Positions 1 to 12,179 of a stretch of DNA of 64,000 nucleotides are shown here, piece after piece. Positions within the stretch are counted from its first letter, which is position 1; each line of letters starts with the position of its first letter. A model generated the notes under the pieces. That model made no database searches and had not been told where the DNA came from. It saw only the letters and a list, made by a program, of their open reading frames with translations. A program made the position numbers and the translations under genes. The DNA comes from Branchiostoma floridae (lineage: Eukaryota > Chordata > Leptocardii > Amphioxiformes > Branchiostomatidae), in the NCBI RefSeq assembly GCF_000003815.2, contig NC_049981.1, positions 3,137,415 to 3,201,414 on the forward strand, in the 5' to 3' direction.

Positions 1-369
1 CCGGTCTATTTGCGACTTCTTTGCGGCTGGTTTGCGCTCATTCTAGGTGACAAATAAGTGGCCAGTCGGTGCCGACGTGGGCCGGGCCCAATGAGATTGC
101 CGCTTACATTCTGCCTACGATAATGGCGTAGCTGTAAACATAGCGAAATATTCGTTCACTTTTGTCAGCATCCTTTGTCAGCATCTTCACATTGGTTTGG
201 TCAGTTCACGACGCATTTGCACGTCATTTGATGTTTAAAAACGTGCAGTTACCACGTTGTATCGCTTGGAAGTGACGAAATAAAGTAAATATTGTGTTGA
301 ATAGTATAGATTGGTCTTTTTTATCTTGTGATGTATGCGTGTACGGACGATTAGAACTGTAATTTGTTA
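1..369. other. No recognised feature
   Basis: I see no gene here. The first 60 bases have a 'gcgactt..ttgcggctggtttgcg' pattern that loosely resembles the low-complexity 'gcgactaatttgcgac' stretch near 63530, so this is probably repeat-derived. Confidence 0.3.
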
Positions 370-590
370 CTTTCATTAGGTTAACAAGTCACTGAATAAG
401 AAAGAAAAAAGTGTACACAACCAAGATTTTTTTACTTGACTGACGTTTCTGTGACCGCTTGTTACCCTCCTCAGGGCAATTCTGATTGGTTCACATTGCA
501 CTGCAGCGGTAGGTGTCGCTGCTTACGGGTGTGATCTAGTCAGAATGGCCCTGAGGAAGGTGACAGACGTCGGTGGAATAAGACACTTGT
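370..590 (+). repeat. Dispersed MITE-like repeat, 'CTCAGGGCAATTCTGA' family
   Basis: This stretch shares long near-identical blocks with 25941-26080, 57408-57690 and 58720-58800: 'caggttaacaagtcactgaa', 'ctcagggcaattctga', then 'ggttcacattgcactgcagc' and 'ggtgtcgctgcttac'. The left part is echoed in inverse orientation on the right ('gtcagaatggccctgagg', 'ggtgacagacg'), so the element folds back. The best-preserved copy is 57408-57690. Family name and superfamily are unknown to me. Confidence 0.6.
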
Positions 591-712
591 CTGGTACATC
601 TAGAATACAACATTCCAGCATTCCGTATCACCAGAGGTACCAGCCCGACCGCGGAAAGGATCGCCCGAAGGCCGGAGGGTGATCCGACCTGCGGGAGAGC
701 TGGGACCGAGGG

Positions 713-1032
713 TGATGCGGAATACACCGTGTTGTATTTTATTCATTTCATACCCACCTGAGAAAACTCATGTTTTGATGCAAAATACGCCAGAAGTTGA
801 ACAAATTTGGTGCGCTCGAACAAAAAGTGTTACAACAGCAATGTTCCAACGTCCGAATCAGGTATTCGAATTGCCAACCGTGCCGCACTCGGCCCGCTCG
901 AAATGGTTCGATTTGCTCGAAGGAAGCCTGTGTGATACAACTTTCGAACCTGTGAGATACGGAAGTTATCACACGGTCCAGAACACCCGTATCGAACGTT
1001 TTCGCGTCACAGGTATGATATAAAACAATATT
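713..1032. repeat. Probable inverted-repeat element (MITE-like)
   Basis: The left edge reads 'ttgtattttattcatttcat' and the right edge 'gtatgatataaaacaata', which are imperfect reverse complements. Overlapping open frames of 112-114 codons exist on both strands but show no domain, and they are explained by a short element with few stops. Confidence 0.35.
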
Positions 1033-1780
1033 ATTCTGTGGAGAGCACTGATTGTTTTCTTCATAGATTGGAATTCGTTTTGACATTACTTAATGTTTCA
1101 ATATTGTCGAATATAAACAGAAAGAATCGTTTTATTTGTGTGGCAGTTTTTCTATAGGCAAATACAAAAGTGTATACAGTGATTCTGTCCCTTCGATATA
1201 AAACTTACTCAAGTAACGGGGTTTGAAAGAGGTCCTAACGTTTCAAATAGCATTCACTATCTTTTAAATTTTGTCAGTGACTGTCTTGTTGCTGCAGTTT
1301 GAACTTTTGTCACTGGGCGGCGCTTCGCTACGGTCGCAACGCGAACAGGTGCCGCCCATGTGTAACGATGGGTTAAGATGAATAGATTGGTTATACTAAA
1401 TACTAACGTGCGTGGATATTTCCAACCTGGGACAGCCTTGTCGCATGCTTAGAGTGTCCAGGTGAGGTAAAGGAATTTAGACAATCACAAACATACAATG
1501 CTATGGGGACAAAGGCGTAAAATGTCTGTCATAATCCGACTGGCACTATACGTGCATGCCAAATGTTAATGTCATGTTTCACCTTCTGAAAGTCCGCGAA
1601 TACATCACTACAAAATTAACAAATGGAAACATTGGTTTTCAGCAATGGTGACGACTTTTTACGTTTAAAGACATAGAATAGTAATGGAAAGGGAAATAAA
1701 ATAAACAGGCATCCAAGATTGCATGCAGTGTCGACATAATAATATCTTGCTATCTATTGCTATCATCTGAAGGCAGGTTG
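1033..1780. other. No recognised feature
   Basis: AT-rich non-coding sequence. A short GC-rich patch at about 1314-1360 ('gggcggcgcttcgctacgg') is the only compositional change. I see no gene or clear repeat. Confidence 0.3.
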
Positions 1781-1923
1781 GTAAACGTTTAAGAGGCTCT
1801 GTCTGTAAAAACCAAGCATAGGGTGGCCAAACTCAAAAAATCGATTTTCCTTAAATTTTGTGTGGTGGTAGGGCCTTGGTCCAAACCTACAAAAATGGCA
1901 AAGTTTTAGATCTGCGGTCACTG

Positions 1924-1937
1924 GTTGCCATGGCAAC
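1924..1937. promoter_or_regulatory. RFX/X-box-like palindrome GTTGCCATGGCAAC
   Basis: A perfect 14-bp palindrome. The sequence fits the symmetric binding site known for RFX transcription factors (two GTTGCC half-sites). It sits inside the foldback arm, so it is repeat-borne. Function is inferred from the motif only. Confidence 0.4.
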
Positions 1938-4900
1938 GGCCATTTTTAAAAATGGGGGATTTTCACCAAGGGAAGGCATGGTCGCGTCCAAAATAGACCT
2001 TCTTTGGACTCCTGTAGCCCCCACAAATTAACAGATATTTTATTGATTCTCGCATATGTTATTACCCATATTCTAATGAACAAAATGATATATAGTGATG
2101 CTCAAAATGTTTTTGTAGTCAGGTGCAGCAGATGTTTGAAAATGATGTGTTTTCGAGAATTTCCAAAATTGGCAAAAATCCATTTTTTGACCATTTTTAT
2201 TGACCATTAGCTCATTTACAGGCAAATCAATTTGCTTCATTTTCGGCACAGTTATAGTTTGAACCTTTGTATACATCATATGTAAAAATAAATTTGGGCC
2301 TTTTACGTATCGGACCGTGGTGGCCCCCAGAGTAAACCAATATTTCCATTTCAAGAAAATCGTAACCATAGAATTATTCCTGGAAAAACAGTCATAGCTT
2401 ACCAGAAATGAATCTCATTATCATTGTATGTAACAGAGGAACTTACCTATCACTTATAAAAGCAGGGTTGTTTTAGATTTTTTTATAATTGCCTTTAAAA
2501 TGATTTTATTGAGTTTTCTTGGTCGTTTTTAGACCAAAAAATGTATCTTTTGGCCCCAGCACCCTGGTATTACAACCAAATGACCTGAAATTTGGTATGG
2601 GAATGTCCTGGACACGTACACACATGGGTTGATAACTGGTTTGCCATATGATAGAACAAAATGCTGAATTTTGTGACTTTTATGGGGCATTTTTGGCCCA
2701 AAAACTACATTTTTGGCCCCAGTACCCTGGTTTTACAACCAAATGACCTGAAATTTGGTATAGGAATGCCCTGGACACATACGCACATGGATTCAATAAC
2801 ACTTTTGGCATACTGTTCAATAAAATGCAAAAGTTTGTGATTTTTGGTTTATTTTTTCCCCAAAAAAGTACATTTTTGGCTCCCCTACCCTGGTTTTACA
2901 ACTGAATGACCTGGAATTCGGTATAGCAATGCCCTGAACATATGCACACATGGATTCAATAACATGTTTTACATACAGTACAACAAAATGCTTAATTTTG
3001 AGATTTATTTTACAAAAAGTCATTTTTTTGCTCCTGTTCCTTGGTTTTCCAAGTAAATAACCGGTAAAAAATCGGTATACAAATGTAGAATCGCCTTTGA
3101 AATGACTTTTATAACCCGTTTTTGCATACAGTGCAACAAAACGCTTAATGTTGTAATTTTTGGTCATTGTTTTACCCAAAGTACATTTCTGGCTCCTTTT
3201 TGTAATTTTTGGCCCCAAAAGTACATTTTGGCCCATTAAACCCTGGTTTTACAAGTAAATGAAATTCGGTATAAAAATGCCCTGGACACATGTACACATA
3301 GAGTCAATAATAATTTTGGCATACTGTGCAACAAAATGCTTAATTTTGGTCATTTTTTTTACTAAAAAAAAGGTACATTTTTGGCTCCTGTACCCTGGCT
3401 TTACCATTGAATGACCTGCATTCGGTATTGGAATGCCCTGGACATATGCACTGATGGATCCAATAACAACACGTTTGGCATATAATACAACAAAATGCTT
3501 AATTTGTTATTTTGGGCCATTTTTTTTAAACAAAAAAGTGCATTTTTGGCTCTTGTAGCCTGGTTTCACAACTAAAAAAATTTAGACTTGAACTTTGATA
3601 TAGGAATGCCCTGGACATATGCGCACATATGTCTAGGGCATGCTTGTCATACAGTACAGCGAAATGCTGAATTTTGTGTGTGTTTTTTGCCATTTTTTTT
3701 ACAAAAAAAAATATTTTGGCTCCTGTAAAATAACCTGTTTCTCCAATTAAATAATCTGAAATTCGGTATGGGAGTGCCCTGGACACTTTAATAACACTTT
3801 TTGGCAATTTACAATTTACAAAGACACGTCATCTTTTAACATCTGCTGCACCTCACTACAAAAACATTTCGAGGATAACTTAATATCACTTTTCTTATTA
3901 GAATATGGGTAATAACATATACGGGAATCAATAGAATATCTCTTACTTTGTGGGGGTTTTTGGAGTCCAGGAGGTAATTTGCCTGTAATGCCTAATAGGG
4001 ACAGGAGCTAGAAATGTACTTTGGTAAAGCAATGACCAAATTACCGTGCCAGCTCAGTCTCACCGTGGTCCCTACTGATTTATAAAAGCCATTTCCATGC
4101 GCTCCTATACCAATTTTTTTACCGGTTATTTACTGGTTATTTACCAGGGAACAGGAGCAAGAAAATGACTTTTTTTTTGTAAAAAAAAATGGCAAAAAAC
4201 TCAAAATTAAGCATTTTGTTGTACTGTATGTAAAACATGTTATTGAATCCATGTGTGCATATGTTCAGGGCATTGCTATACCGAATTCCAGGTCATTCAG
4301 TTGTAAAACCAGGGTAGGGGAGCCAAAAATGTACTTTTTTGGGGAAAAAATAAACCAAAAATCACAAACTTTTGCATTTTATTGAACAGTATGCCAAAAG
4401 TGTTATTGAATCCATGTGCGCATGTGTCCAGGGCATTCCTATACCAAATTTCAGGTCATTTGGTTGTAAAACCAGGGTGCTGGGGCCAAAAATGTAGTTT
4501 TTGGGCCGAAAATGCCCCATAAAAGTCACAAAATTCAGCATTTTGTTCTATCATATGGCAAACCAGTTATCAACCCACGTGTGTACATGTCCAGGACATT
4601 CCCATACCAAATTTCAGGTCATTTGCTTGTAATACCAGAGTGCTGGGGCCAAAAGATACATTTTTTGGTCTAAAAACGACCAAAAAAACTCAATAAAATC
4701 ATTTTAAAGGCAATTATAAAAAAATCTAAAACAACCCTGCTTTTATAAGTGATAGGTAAGTTCCTCTGTTACATACAATGATAATGAGATTCATTTCTGG
4801 TAATCTATGACTGTTTTTCCAGGAATAATTCTATGGTTACGATTTTCTTGAAATGGAAATATTGGTTTACTCTGGGGGCCACCACGGTCCGATACGTAAA

Positions 4901-5264
4901 AGGCCCAAATTTATTTTTACATATGATGTATACAAAGGTTCAAACTATAACTGTGCCGAAAATGAAGCAAATTGATTTGCCTGTAAATGAGCTAATGGTC
5001 AATAAAAATGGTCAAAAAATGGATTTTTGCCAATTTTGGAAATTCACGAAAACACATCATTTCTAAACATCTACTGCACCTGACCACAAAAACATTTTGA
5101 GCATCACTATATATCATTTTGTTCATTAGAATAGGGGTAATAACATATGCGAGAATCGATAAAATATCTGTTAATTTGTGGGGGCTACAGGAGTCCAAAG
5201 GAGGCCTATTTTGGACGCGACCAAGGCCGTCCCTTGGTGAAAATCCGCCATTTTGAAAATGGCC

Positions 5265-5278
5265 GTTGCCATGGCAAC
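5265..5278. promoter_or_regulatory. RFX/X-box-like palindrome GTTGCCATGGCAAC (second arm)
   Basis: Mirror copy of the 14-bp palindrome at 1924-1937, carried by the right arm of the foldback. Related but broken versions occur near 33108 and 52365 in another repeat family. Confidence 0.4.
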
Positions 5279-5469
5279 CGGTGACCGCAGATCTAAAACT
5301 TTGCCATTTTTGTAGGTTTGGACCAAGGCCCTACCACCACACAAAATTTAAGGAAAATCGATTTTTTGAGTTTGGCCACCCTATGCTTGGTTTTTACAGA
5401 CAGAGCCTCTTAATGTTTGGAAAAGCAGCGGGTACGGAAGAGCCTATGATAGGCGGGGCTGAATCGCAA

Positions 5470-5850
5470 GGGTCAAAAGTGGCCGCCTTTCAGCCGGGTT
5501 TACAATTCATGCGGACGCCGGCCGAATTTGTCGCTCGGTCAGAGCTCGCCGAATTTCAACATCGCCCGAGCATCGGCTTTACATCAAATAATCTGCACCG
5601 TCACAAATTGGACGGGGCTCGGTGTTTCCCTCAGGAAAGTTCAAGTCATTGTCTTTCCTGCTTTTTTGGTGCACAACTGACATCACACGGAGGTTTAAAT
5701 CCCAACGGACGAACTGTTAAAAGTCGCCCGAAGCCCGCGTAATCGCCCAAACGCCGGTCATACTCCGGCCGAAAATGCCCATTTGGAGCTCGCTGACAAG
5801 TCGGCCGAGTTGAATTTTTGATTTGTAAACGGGGCTTTCTGAAGGGCACA
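5470..5850. repeat. Possible GC-rich inverted-repeat element
   Basis: The left part (about 5490-5550, 'gccgggtttacaattca' then 'cggtcagagctcgcc') is loosely mirrored at about 5786-5850 ('ggagctcgctgacaag' ... 'gtaaacggggctttctg'). The pairing is imperfect. No coding domain was seen. The sequence from 5851 to 6884 shows nothing I recognise. Confidence 0.3.
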
Positions 5851-6884
5851 AGGTCGGTGCAATATCAACGGATTGGAACCAAAAACCTTTGGATTCTGGC
5901 CCAAACACCCTCTGCCTTTACGCAACACGATCAATCGGTCCTACCTATCGAACTTTCTGTTTGGCTCTTTCCAAAGACAGGAACTGTTTGAAGCAAGCAA
6001 ACAGTAAGTTAGTACACAGCAGAATGGAGAAAGGAACGCGAAAATGGACAGTCATTATCATGCAAATCACTTTTACTTCATCATATTTGAATTCTTCACA
6101 GTGTAAAGGGACAGGTGTGCAGTTTCATTTACAGGTTACTCTCCCCCACAAATGTACGCTCAACAATAGTTTGATTAGCAAAGGCACATCTGAAGACGGA
6201 ATCAAATAAGATTGATTTACTTAATCAGAAAGTTAGAAGGGCCGTAAAAAATCGCGCTGACCTGCTAAAATCACCGTATTGTTCCCCAACCATTTCTTAA
6301 ACATCTTAGACTCATTTCCGCTTGCTAACGAAGAGGTGAATTTTTGAGGAATTGGAACTCAGCTAAACAGGCTTTTCATTTGACGTCATCTGCACCATGT
6401 TGGATTACAGCCTACGTCTGTTAGCAACACGAAGCTGCTACTGCTTCATTCAATTACCCGCCAACATGGTCGTCGGAGTATTCAAATTATAATTAGTATG
6501 ACGTCAATAAAAAGCCCGTATTCTCCCCTCTCTTGTCCAGGTTAGATTATCATTGTCCTGGGTACGAGACTGCGGGCATCCAAGATGGTGGACCGAACAA
6601 AACACACATTGCGAATCGCATTTGTTCTCTGTAGTTTCATATACTTGGATACTACTTGCAGTCTACAGATGCGGCGCCTGTTGTGGACTTATAAGATATA
6701 TGTTGGATTTCTTTAACTAAAATTCGAGCAAGAGGTACCGTCACCAGGATTTTCGTCATTTCAAGAAAAATTTGAACAAGAATCATGAGTGTGACGACAT
6801 GGCGGCCTGGCGTTTCAGAAATGTCTGAGGTAAGTGGCTTCCTCTTTACAATATTATAAGTCCTTTCATAGAGATCAGAACGCA

Positions 6885-7062
6885 TGTGCGGCGACTGGAA
6901 TTCTAGTTAATATGTCATAGGCTAGGATAAGGCCCCGAAATTCTAAACAGTCCTTATCTCGACCATTGTTTCGATTTTCAAAACAATGTCCAGAAAGGGT
7001 TTTGTTTTCAATTTCGGGGCCTTACTCGTTAACATATTACCTAGAATTCCTGTCGCCGCACA
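6885..7062. mobile_element. 178-bp MITE with terminal inverted repeats
   Basis: The termini 'tgtgcggcgactggaattct' and 'agaattcctgtcgccgcaca' are inverted repeats of 20 bp with one mismatch. An inner pair 'aaggccccgaaatt' / 'aatttcggggcctt' continues the foldback. No coding capacity. Non-autonomous element; superfamily unknown. Confidence 0.75.
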
Positions 7063-7593
7063 AGTGTTTTAACCTCTGTGAAAGGGCTTATTTGTTAATT
7101 ATCAATAAGATGTAACGGACCGTCAATGTTGATGAACAGACATGCGTTACATACGTTAGCTAGCTAACTTTATCTGTATTTAGAATTCTACATTTAACGT
7201 GGCATCAGATACTTACAGTACTAGTTTACCATTATAAAGGTTACAGACATTATGTTTCGTTTTTTGCAAACATTTTCAAGTTCGGCCCAATATTCCAGTC
7301 ATATTTTCAGTAGGGTGGACCAGTTCTTGTGGCCCTTCTATAGTATTTGGTTCATCAAATCTGTCCCCCCTCCCCACACCATCGTCGAAATAGTTGGATC
7401 TAAGTTATAATGACTGTCTCATAAACCTGGACATATACCTACATGAGTCTTGACATTGCGATACAAGATGTATCAGAATTTGTTGCGGAACGATACTGTA
7501 AGTTTTAACATGTTTTAGAATTGGATGTAGAACGATACTACAATCTAAGTTTAAGTCGTCAGTGTGTTATGCGTATGTAAGCGTATGCCTGTA

Positions 7594-7595
<2 letters not shown>

Positions 7596-7625
<30 letters not shown>
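7596..7625. repeat. (GT)n microsatellite
   Basis: An uninterrupted run of GT dinucleotides. The flanks from 7063 to 7799 show nothing else I can name. Confidence 0.9.
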
Positions 7626-7799
7626 AAGGGACATGTTTGCCTTATATTCTTGTGTCTTAAAACGTCAAAAGAATCCGAAGACGTCAAGGTAGTCGTGAAG
7701 CAATATCAGCTAGCCTGGTAGGCAACATAGGAGGACGTTGTCAGTTTCTTTCTGTTTTGAAGGAGTTTGTGTGATATACAGTAAAGAAAGACGCTTTTA

Positions 7800-7905
7800 C
7801 CACTAGGTTGCGTGATCGACAGCGTGTTTGGCTCCTTACCTAGAGATCCAGGGTTCGAATACCGCCGTGTCACCGATCTTGTGCCCCCCCGATAGGTGCT
7901 CTACA
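7800..7905 (+). repeat. tRNA-derived SINE head
   Basis: Contains a B-box-like 'gggttcgaataccgcc' preceded by 'tagagatcca', matching the heads at 32341 and 45808. No tRNA acceptor stem can be drawn, so this is a SINE and not a tRNA gene. The sequence 7906-8598 after it has no recognised feature. Confidence 0.6.
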
Positions 7906-8598
7906 CTACTTTTCCAACTTCAATCAAGAGGAAATGAGTAACTAAGCTTTCGTTAGGGTCGTCCGTCGGACAGGACGTTAAATGGAGGTCCCGTGTTTGG
8001 GGAGAGCCACTCCTCACGCCTTACGGAAAAAAAATACGGGTATATCATTCGCCCGGACAGGAGACCTAAAGGAATCGCCGTCTTATATTTTGCCCCCCAA
8101 AAGAGTATTTGAACACGTAAGGGGGCGGTATAACCCCAACAGTGCTGCATAACACCACATGTCTCTACTTCTACGCCAAAAATAGGGAAATAGACAAATT
8201 ATCTTCATACTATATCTTCTAGTTATATAAAATCTCACTTACATGCTAGCAGCTACTACATTGTAGAAAGGTACTTCATGCATATTGTACGTGTGGGCCT
8301 TCGCAATGTTTAGGCCGCGCCGACTTTCTGTATCCGCGCTCCAAATATGGTACTCGAACCAAATCTTGCGATCGAACAAACCATTCAAAAATGCCGGCGG
8401 GTCAGAGTTCAAATCTGACCGGTAGGTAATCCGCATTGAAGGTTCTGGTTCGAAATTTGATACGACTAGATGGCGAAGTAATCCGTGAAAATAAGACGCA
8501 AATCATAGGTCACCACCTTAGTTTGACTCTCAATTTCCAACTACCACTAAAGGAGTGTATAATCTTTTTTTGTTTCCCAAAAATCACGTTCTTCGTTG

Positions 8599-10288
8599 CA
8601 CATTTTCTTCAAGATTCTGAAAGTTCGATCGTATGGGGTCTCTTTGCGGTTACCGAAAGGTTCGCTTAGCGGTTACCTAGGTGACCCTTCATTCCCTTTC
8701 AAGCCCTGTAGAAAAGTAAGGAAATAATTTTAGTACTCAAATAACTTTTTGTCTTCTCGTTACGGGTTGTACTATCGAATTCAAGTGATAGAAGTAACGC
8801 ACATTTTCTTCAAGATTCTGAAAGTTCGATCGTATGGGGTCTCTTTGCGGTTACCGAAAGGTTCGCTTAGCGGTTACCTAGGTGACCCTTCATTCGCTTT
8901 CAAGCCCTGTAGAAAAGTAAGGAAGTAATTTTTAGTACTCAAATCACTTTTTGTCTTCTCGTTACGGGTTGTCCTATCAAATTCAAGTGATAGAAGTAAC
9001 GCACATTTTCTTCAAGATTCTGAAAGTTCGATCGTATGGGGTCTCTTTGCGGTGACCGAAAGGTTCGCTTAGCGGTTACCTAGGCGACCCTCCATTCGCT
9101 TTCAAGCCCTGTAGAAAATTAAGGAAGTAATTTTAGTTCTCAAATCACTTTTTGTCTTCTCGATACGGGTTGTACTATCGAATTCAAGTGATAGAAGTAA
9201 CGCACATTTCTTTCAAGATTCTGAAAGTTCGATCGTATGGGGCCTCTTTGCGGTTACCGAAAGGTTCGCTTAGCGGTTACCTAGGCGACCCTTCATTCGC
9301 CTTCAAGCCCTGTAGAAAAGTCAGGAAGTAATTTTTAGTACTCCAATCACTTTTTGTCTTCTCCTTACGGGCTGTACTATTGAATTCAAGTGATAGAAGT
9401 AACGCACATTTTCTTCAAGATTCTGAAAGTTCGATCGTATGGGGTCTCTTTGCGGTTACCGAAAGGTTCGCTTAGCGGTTACCTAGGCGACCCTTCATTC
9501 GCTTTCAAGCCCTGTAGAAAAGTAAGAGTAATTTTTAGTACTCAAATCACTTTTTGTCTTCTCGTCACGGGTTGTACTATCGAATTCAAGTGATAGAAGT
9601 AGCGCACATTTTCTTCAAGATTCTGAAAGTTCGATCGTATGAGGTCTCTTTGCGGTTACCGAAAGGTTTGCTTAGCGGTTACATAGGCGGTCCTCCATTC
9701 GCTTTCAAGCTCTGTAGAAAAGTAAAGAAGTAATTTTTAGTACTTAAATCACTTTTTGTCTTTTCCTTACGGGTTGTACTATTGAATTCAAGTGATAGAA
9801 GTAACGCACATTTTCTTCAAGATTCTGAAAGTTCGATCGTATGGGGTCTCTTTGCGGTTACCGAAAGGTTCGCTTAGCGGTTACCTAGGCGACCCTTCAT
9901 TCGCTTTCAAGCCCTGTAGAAAAGTAAGGAAGTAATTTTAGTACTCAAATCACTTTTTGTCTTCTCCTTACGGGTTGTACTATTGAATTCAAGTGATAGA
10001 AGTAACGCACATTTTCTTCAAGATTCTGAAAGTTCGATCGTATGGGGTCTCTTTGCGGTTACCGAAAGGTTCGCTTAGCGGTTACCTAGGCGAGCCATCA
10101 TTCGCTTTCAAGCCCTGTAGAAAAGTAAGGAAGTAATTTTTAGTACTCAAATCACTTTTTGTCTTCTCCTTACGGGTTGTACTATTGAATTCAAATGATA
10201 GAAGTAACGCACATTTTCTTCAAGATTCTGAAAGTTCGATCGTATGGGGTCTCTTTGCGGTTACCGAAAGGTTCGCTTAGCGGTTACC
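8599..10288 (+). repeat. Satellite array 1, about 201-bp unit, 8.4 copies
   Basis: The start motif 'cacattttcttcaagattct' (with minor variation) recurs at 8599, 8800, 9002, 9203, 9405, 9605, 9807, 10008 and 10210, giving spacings of 200-202 bp. Each unit contains 'ttcgatcgtatggggtctct', a doubled 'gcggttacc' and 'gaattcaagtgatagaagta'. The last unit is cut at 10288, where the second satellite begins. Short open frames inside are periodic artefacts. Confidence 0.92.
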
Positions 10289-11890
10289 ATGTTCTCGGAT
10301 ATAGGTCCACCTTTACTAACCGCTAACGAACACTTACGCTTGTATATACACCGGAGTTTCCGCAACCTTAAACATTCTTCCTTTAAGTTCAACTTGGTAT
10401 CGTTGGAAGGGTCCCTTGGTAAGGAATTGTAATCCGCAAACCGCTTTGAAAGATCGTACTTTGTTGCCGAGATTTTTTCGGACATAGGTCCACCTTACTA
10501 ACCGCTAACGAACACTTACGCGCGTATATACACCGGAGTTTCCGCAACCTTGAACGATCTTCCGGCAAGTTCAATTTGCTATTGTTGGAAAGGGCATTTG
10601 GTAAGGAATTGTAATCCGCAAACCGCTTTTTAAGATCGTGCTTTGTTGCCGAGATATTCTCGGATATAGGTTTACCTTACTAACCGCTAACGAACACTTA
10701 CGCGCGTGCATACGCTCGTATGTACACCGGAGTTTCCGCAACCTTAAACGATCTTTCGGCAAATTAAACTTGGTATCGATGGAAAGGTCGCTTGGTAAGG
10801 AATTGTAATCCGCAAACTGCTTTCAAAGATCGTGCTTTGTTGCCGAGATAATCTCTGATACAGGTCCACCTTACTAACCGCTATAAGCTAACGAACACTT
10901 TCGCGCGTACATTTGTATATACACCGGAGTTCCGCAACCTTAAATAATCTTCCGGCAAGTTCAACTTGGTATCGTTGAAAAGGTCCCTTGGTACGGAATA
11001 ATAATACGCAAACCGCTTTCAAAGATCGTGCTTTGTTGCCGAGATATTTTCGGATATAGGTCCACCTTGCTAATCGCTAACGAACACTTACGCCCCTACA
11101 CACGCGTGAATAAACACCGGAGTTTCCGCAACCTTAAACAATCTTTCGGCAAGTTCAACTTGGTATCGATAGAAAGGTCCTTTGGTAATGAATTGTTATC
11201 CGCAAATAGCTTTCAAAGATCGTGCTTTCTTGCCGAGATATTCTCGGATATAGGCCCACCCTACTGTCCGCTAACGAACAATTACGCGCGTACATACGTA
11301 TGTACACCGGAGTTTCCGCAACCTTAAACGATCTTCTGGCAAGTTCAATTTGCTATTGTTGGAAAGGGCATTTGGTAAGGAATTGTAATCCGCAAATCGC
11401 TTTTTAAGATCGTGCTTTGTTGCCGAGATATTCTCGGATATAGGTTTACCTTACTAACCGCTAACGAACACTTACGTGCGTACATACACGCGTATATACA
11501 CCGGAGTTTCCGCAACCTTAACCCTCTTCGATCTTCCGGCAAGTTCAACTTGGTATTGTTGGAAAGGTCCCTTGGTTATGAATTGTAATCCGCAAACTGT
11601 TTTTAAAGATCGTGATTTTTTGCCGAGATATTCTCGAGTATAGGTCACCTTAACTAACCGCTAACGAACACGTATGCGCGTGCATACGCGCGTATATACG
11701 CTGGAGTTTCCGAAACCTTAAACAATCTTCGGGCAAGTTAAACTTGGTATCGTTGGAAAAGTCCCTTGGTAAGGAATTGCAATCCGCAATCCGCTTTCAA
11801 ATATCGTGCTTTGTTGCCGAGATAGTATCGATTATAGGTTAACCTTTACTTAACTAACCGGTATCGAACACTTACGCGCGTACATTCGAG
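10289..11890 (+). repeat. Satellite array 2, about 182-200-bp unit, about 8 copies
   Basis: The marker 'tttgttgccgagat' (or one-base variants) recurs near 10463, 10645, 10839, 11035, 11229, 11419, 11619 and 11813, giving spacings of 182-200 bp. Units contain 'ctaaccgctaacgaacactt', a variable alternating purine-pyrimidine segment, 'ggagtttccgcaacctta' and 'ggtaaggaattgtaatccgc'. Copies vary more in length than those of array 1. The array begins exactly where array 1 is truncated. Confidence 0.9.
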
Positions 11891-11904
11891 CGTATCATGA
11901 TACG

Positions 11905-12075
11905 GCCCTTCTCACTTCACCCAGGTGTAAAAATGTGTATCTGACTTCGGCCGGGGACTACCTTTACGTTCTCCCTGCGCTGGGTATGTGGCAATCTAAT
12001 GTAAGTTACTAACTTGAGTGCAGTGTCATATTGTCCTCGTCTGTCCAAAAGCAAAATGATAGGAAAAGAAATAGA
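11905..12075 (+). repeat. 5'-truncated SINE body
   Basis: Matches the body of the SINE at 32341-32625: 'acttcacccaggtgtaaaaa', 'tctgacttcgg', 'taagttactaacttgagtgc'. The tRNA-like head is absent. Confidence 0.6.
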
Positions 12076-12179
12076 ATTGGAGGTAGGGATCTGATTAACA
12101 GCGCCACCATACATGCAGTGCCTCCACAACCATGAATACCAAGGTACAAGGTGTAATTTGGTAGCTAAGCAGGCCGTTT

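Larger units (their letters stand above)
1781..5420. mobile_element. 3.6 kb foldback (long inverted repeat) element
   Basis: The left arm (from about 1791, 'aagaggctctgtctgtaaaa') is the near-perfect reverse complement of the right arm (ending about 5411, 'cagacagagcctctt'). The match continues inward to about 3003 and 4196, giving arms of about 1.2 kb, and more weakly to about 3120 and 4075. Inside the left half a degenerate unit of about 150-170 bp is repeated about eight times, each with 'ccctggttttacaa' and 'ccctggacacat' (near 2562, 2716, 2888, 3041, 3240, 3391, 3557, 3730). A third, diverged copy of the arm interior lies at 3826-3990. Both arms encode the same short open frame, which is a consequence of the palindrome. 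I could not identify a target-site duplication. A diverged fragment of the internal unit recurs at 22850-23110. Confidence 0.85.

Noticed and set aside
679-1023. 114-codon + strand frame and the overlapping 112-codon - strand frame
   Set aside because: No domain on either strand. The stretch is bounded by inverted repeats and looks like a short element.
2073-2369. 98-codon - strand frame, repeated as a 77-codon frame at 4833-5066
   Set aside because: The identity comes from the palindrome arms and not from independent conservation. No domain was recognised and no start context is conserved.
8599-11890. Regular repeats considered as a CRISPR array
   Set aside because: Units of about 200 bp are repeated over their full length without unique spacers, and the DNA is eukaryotic. 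They are satellites.
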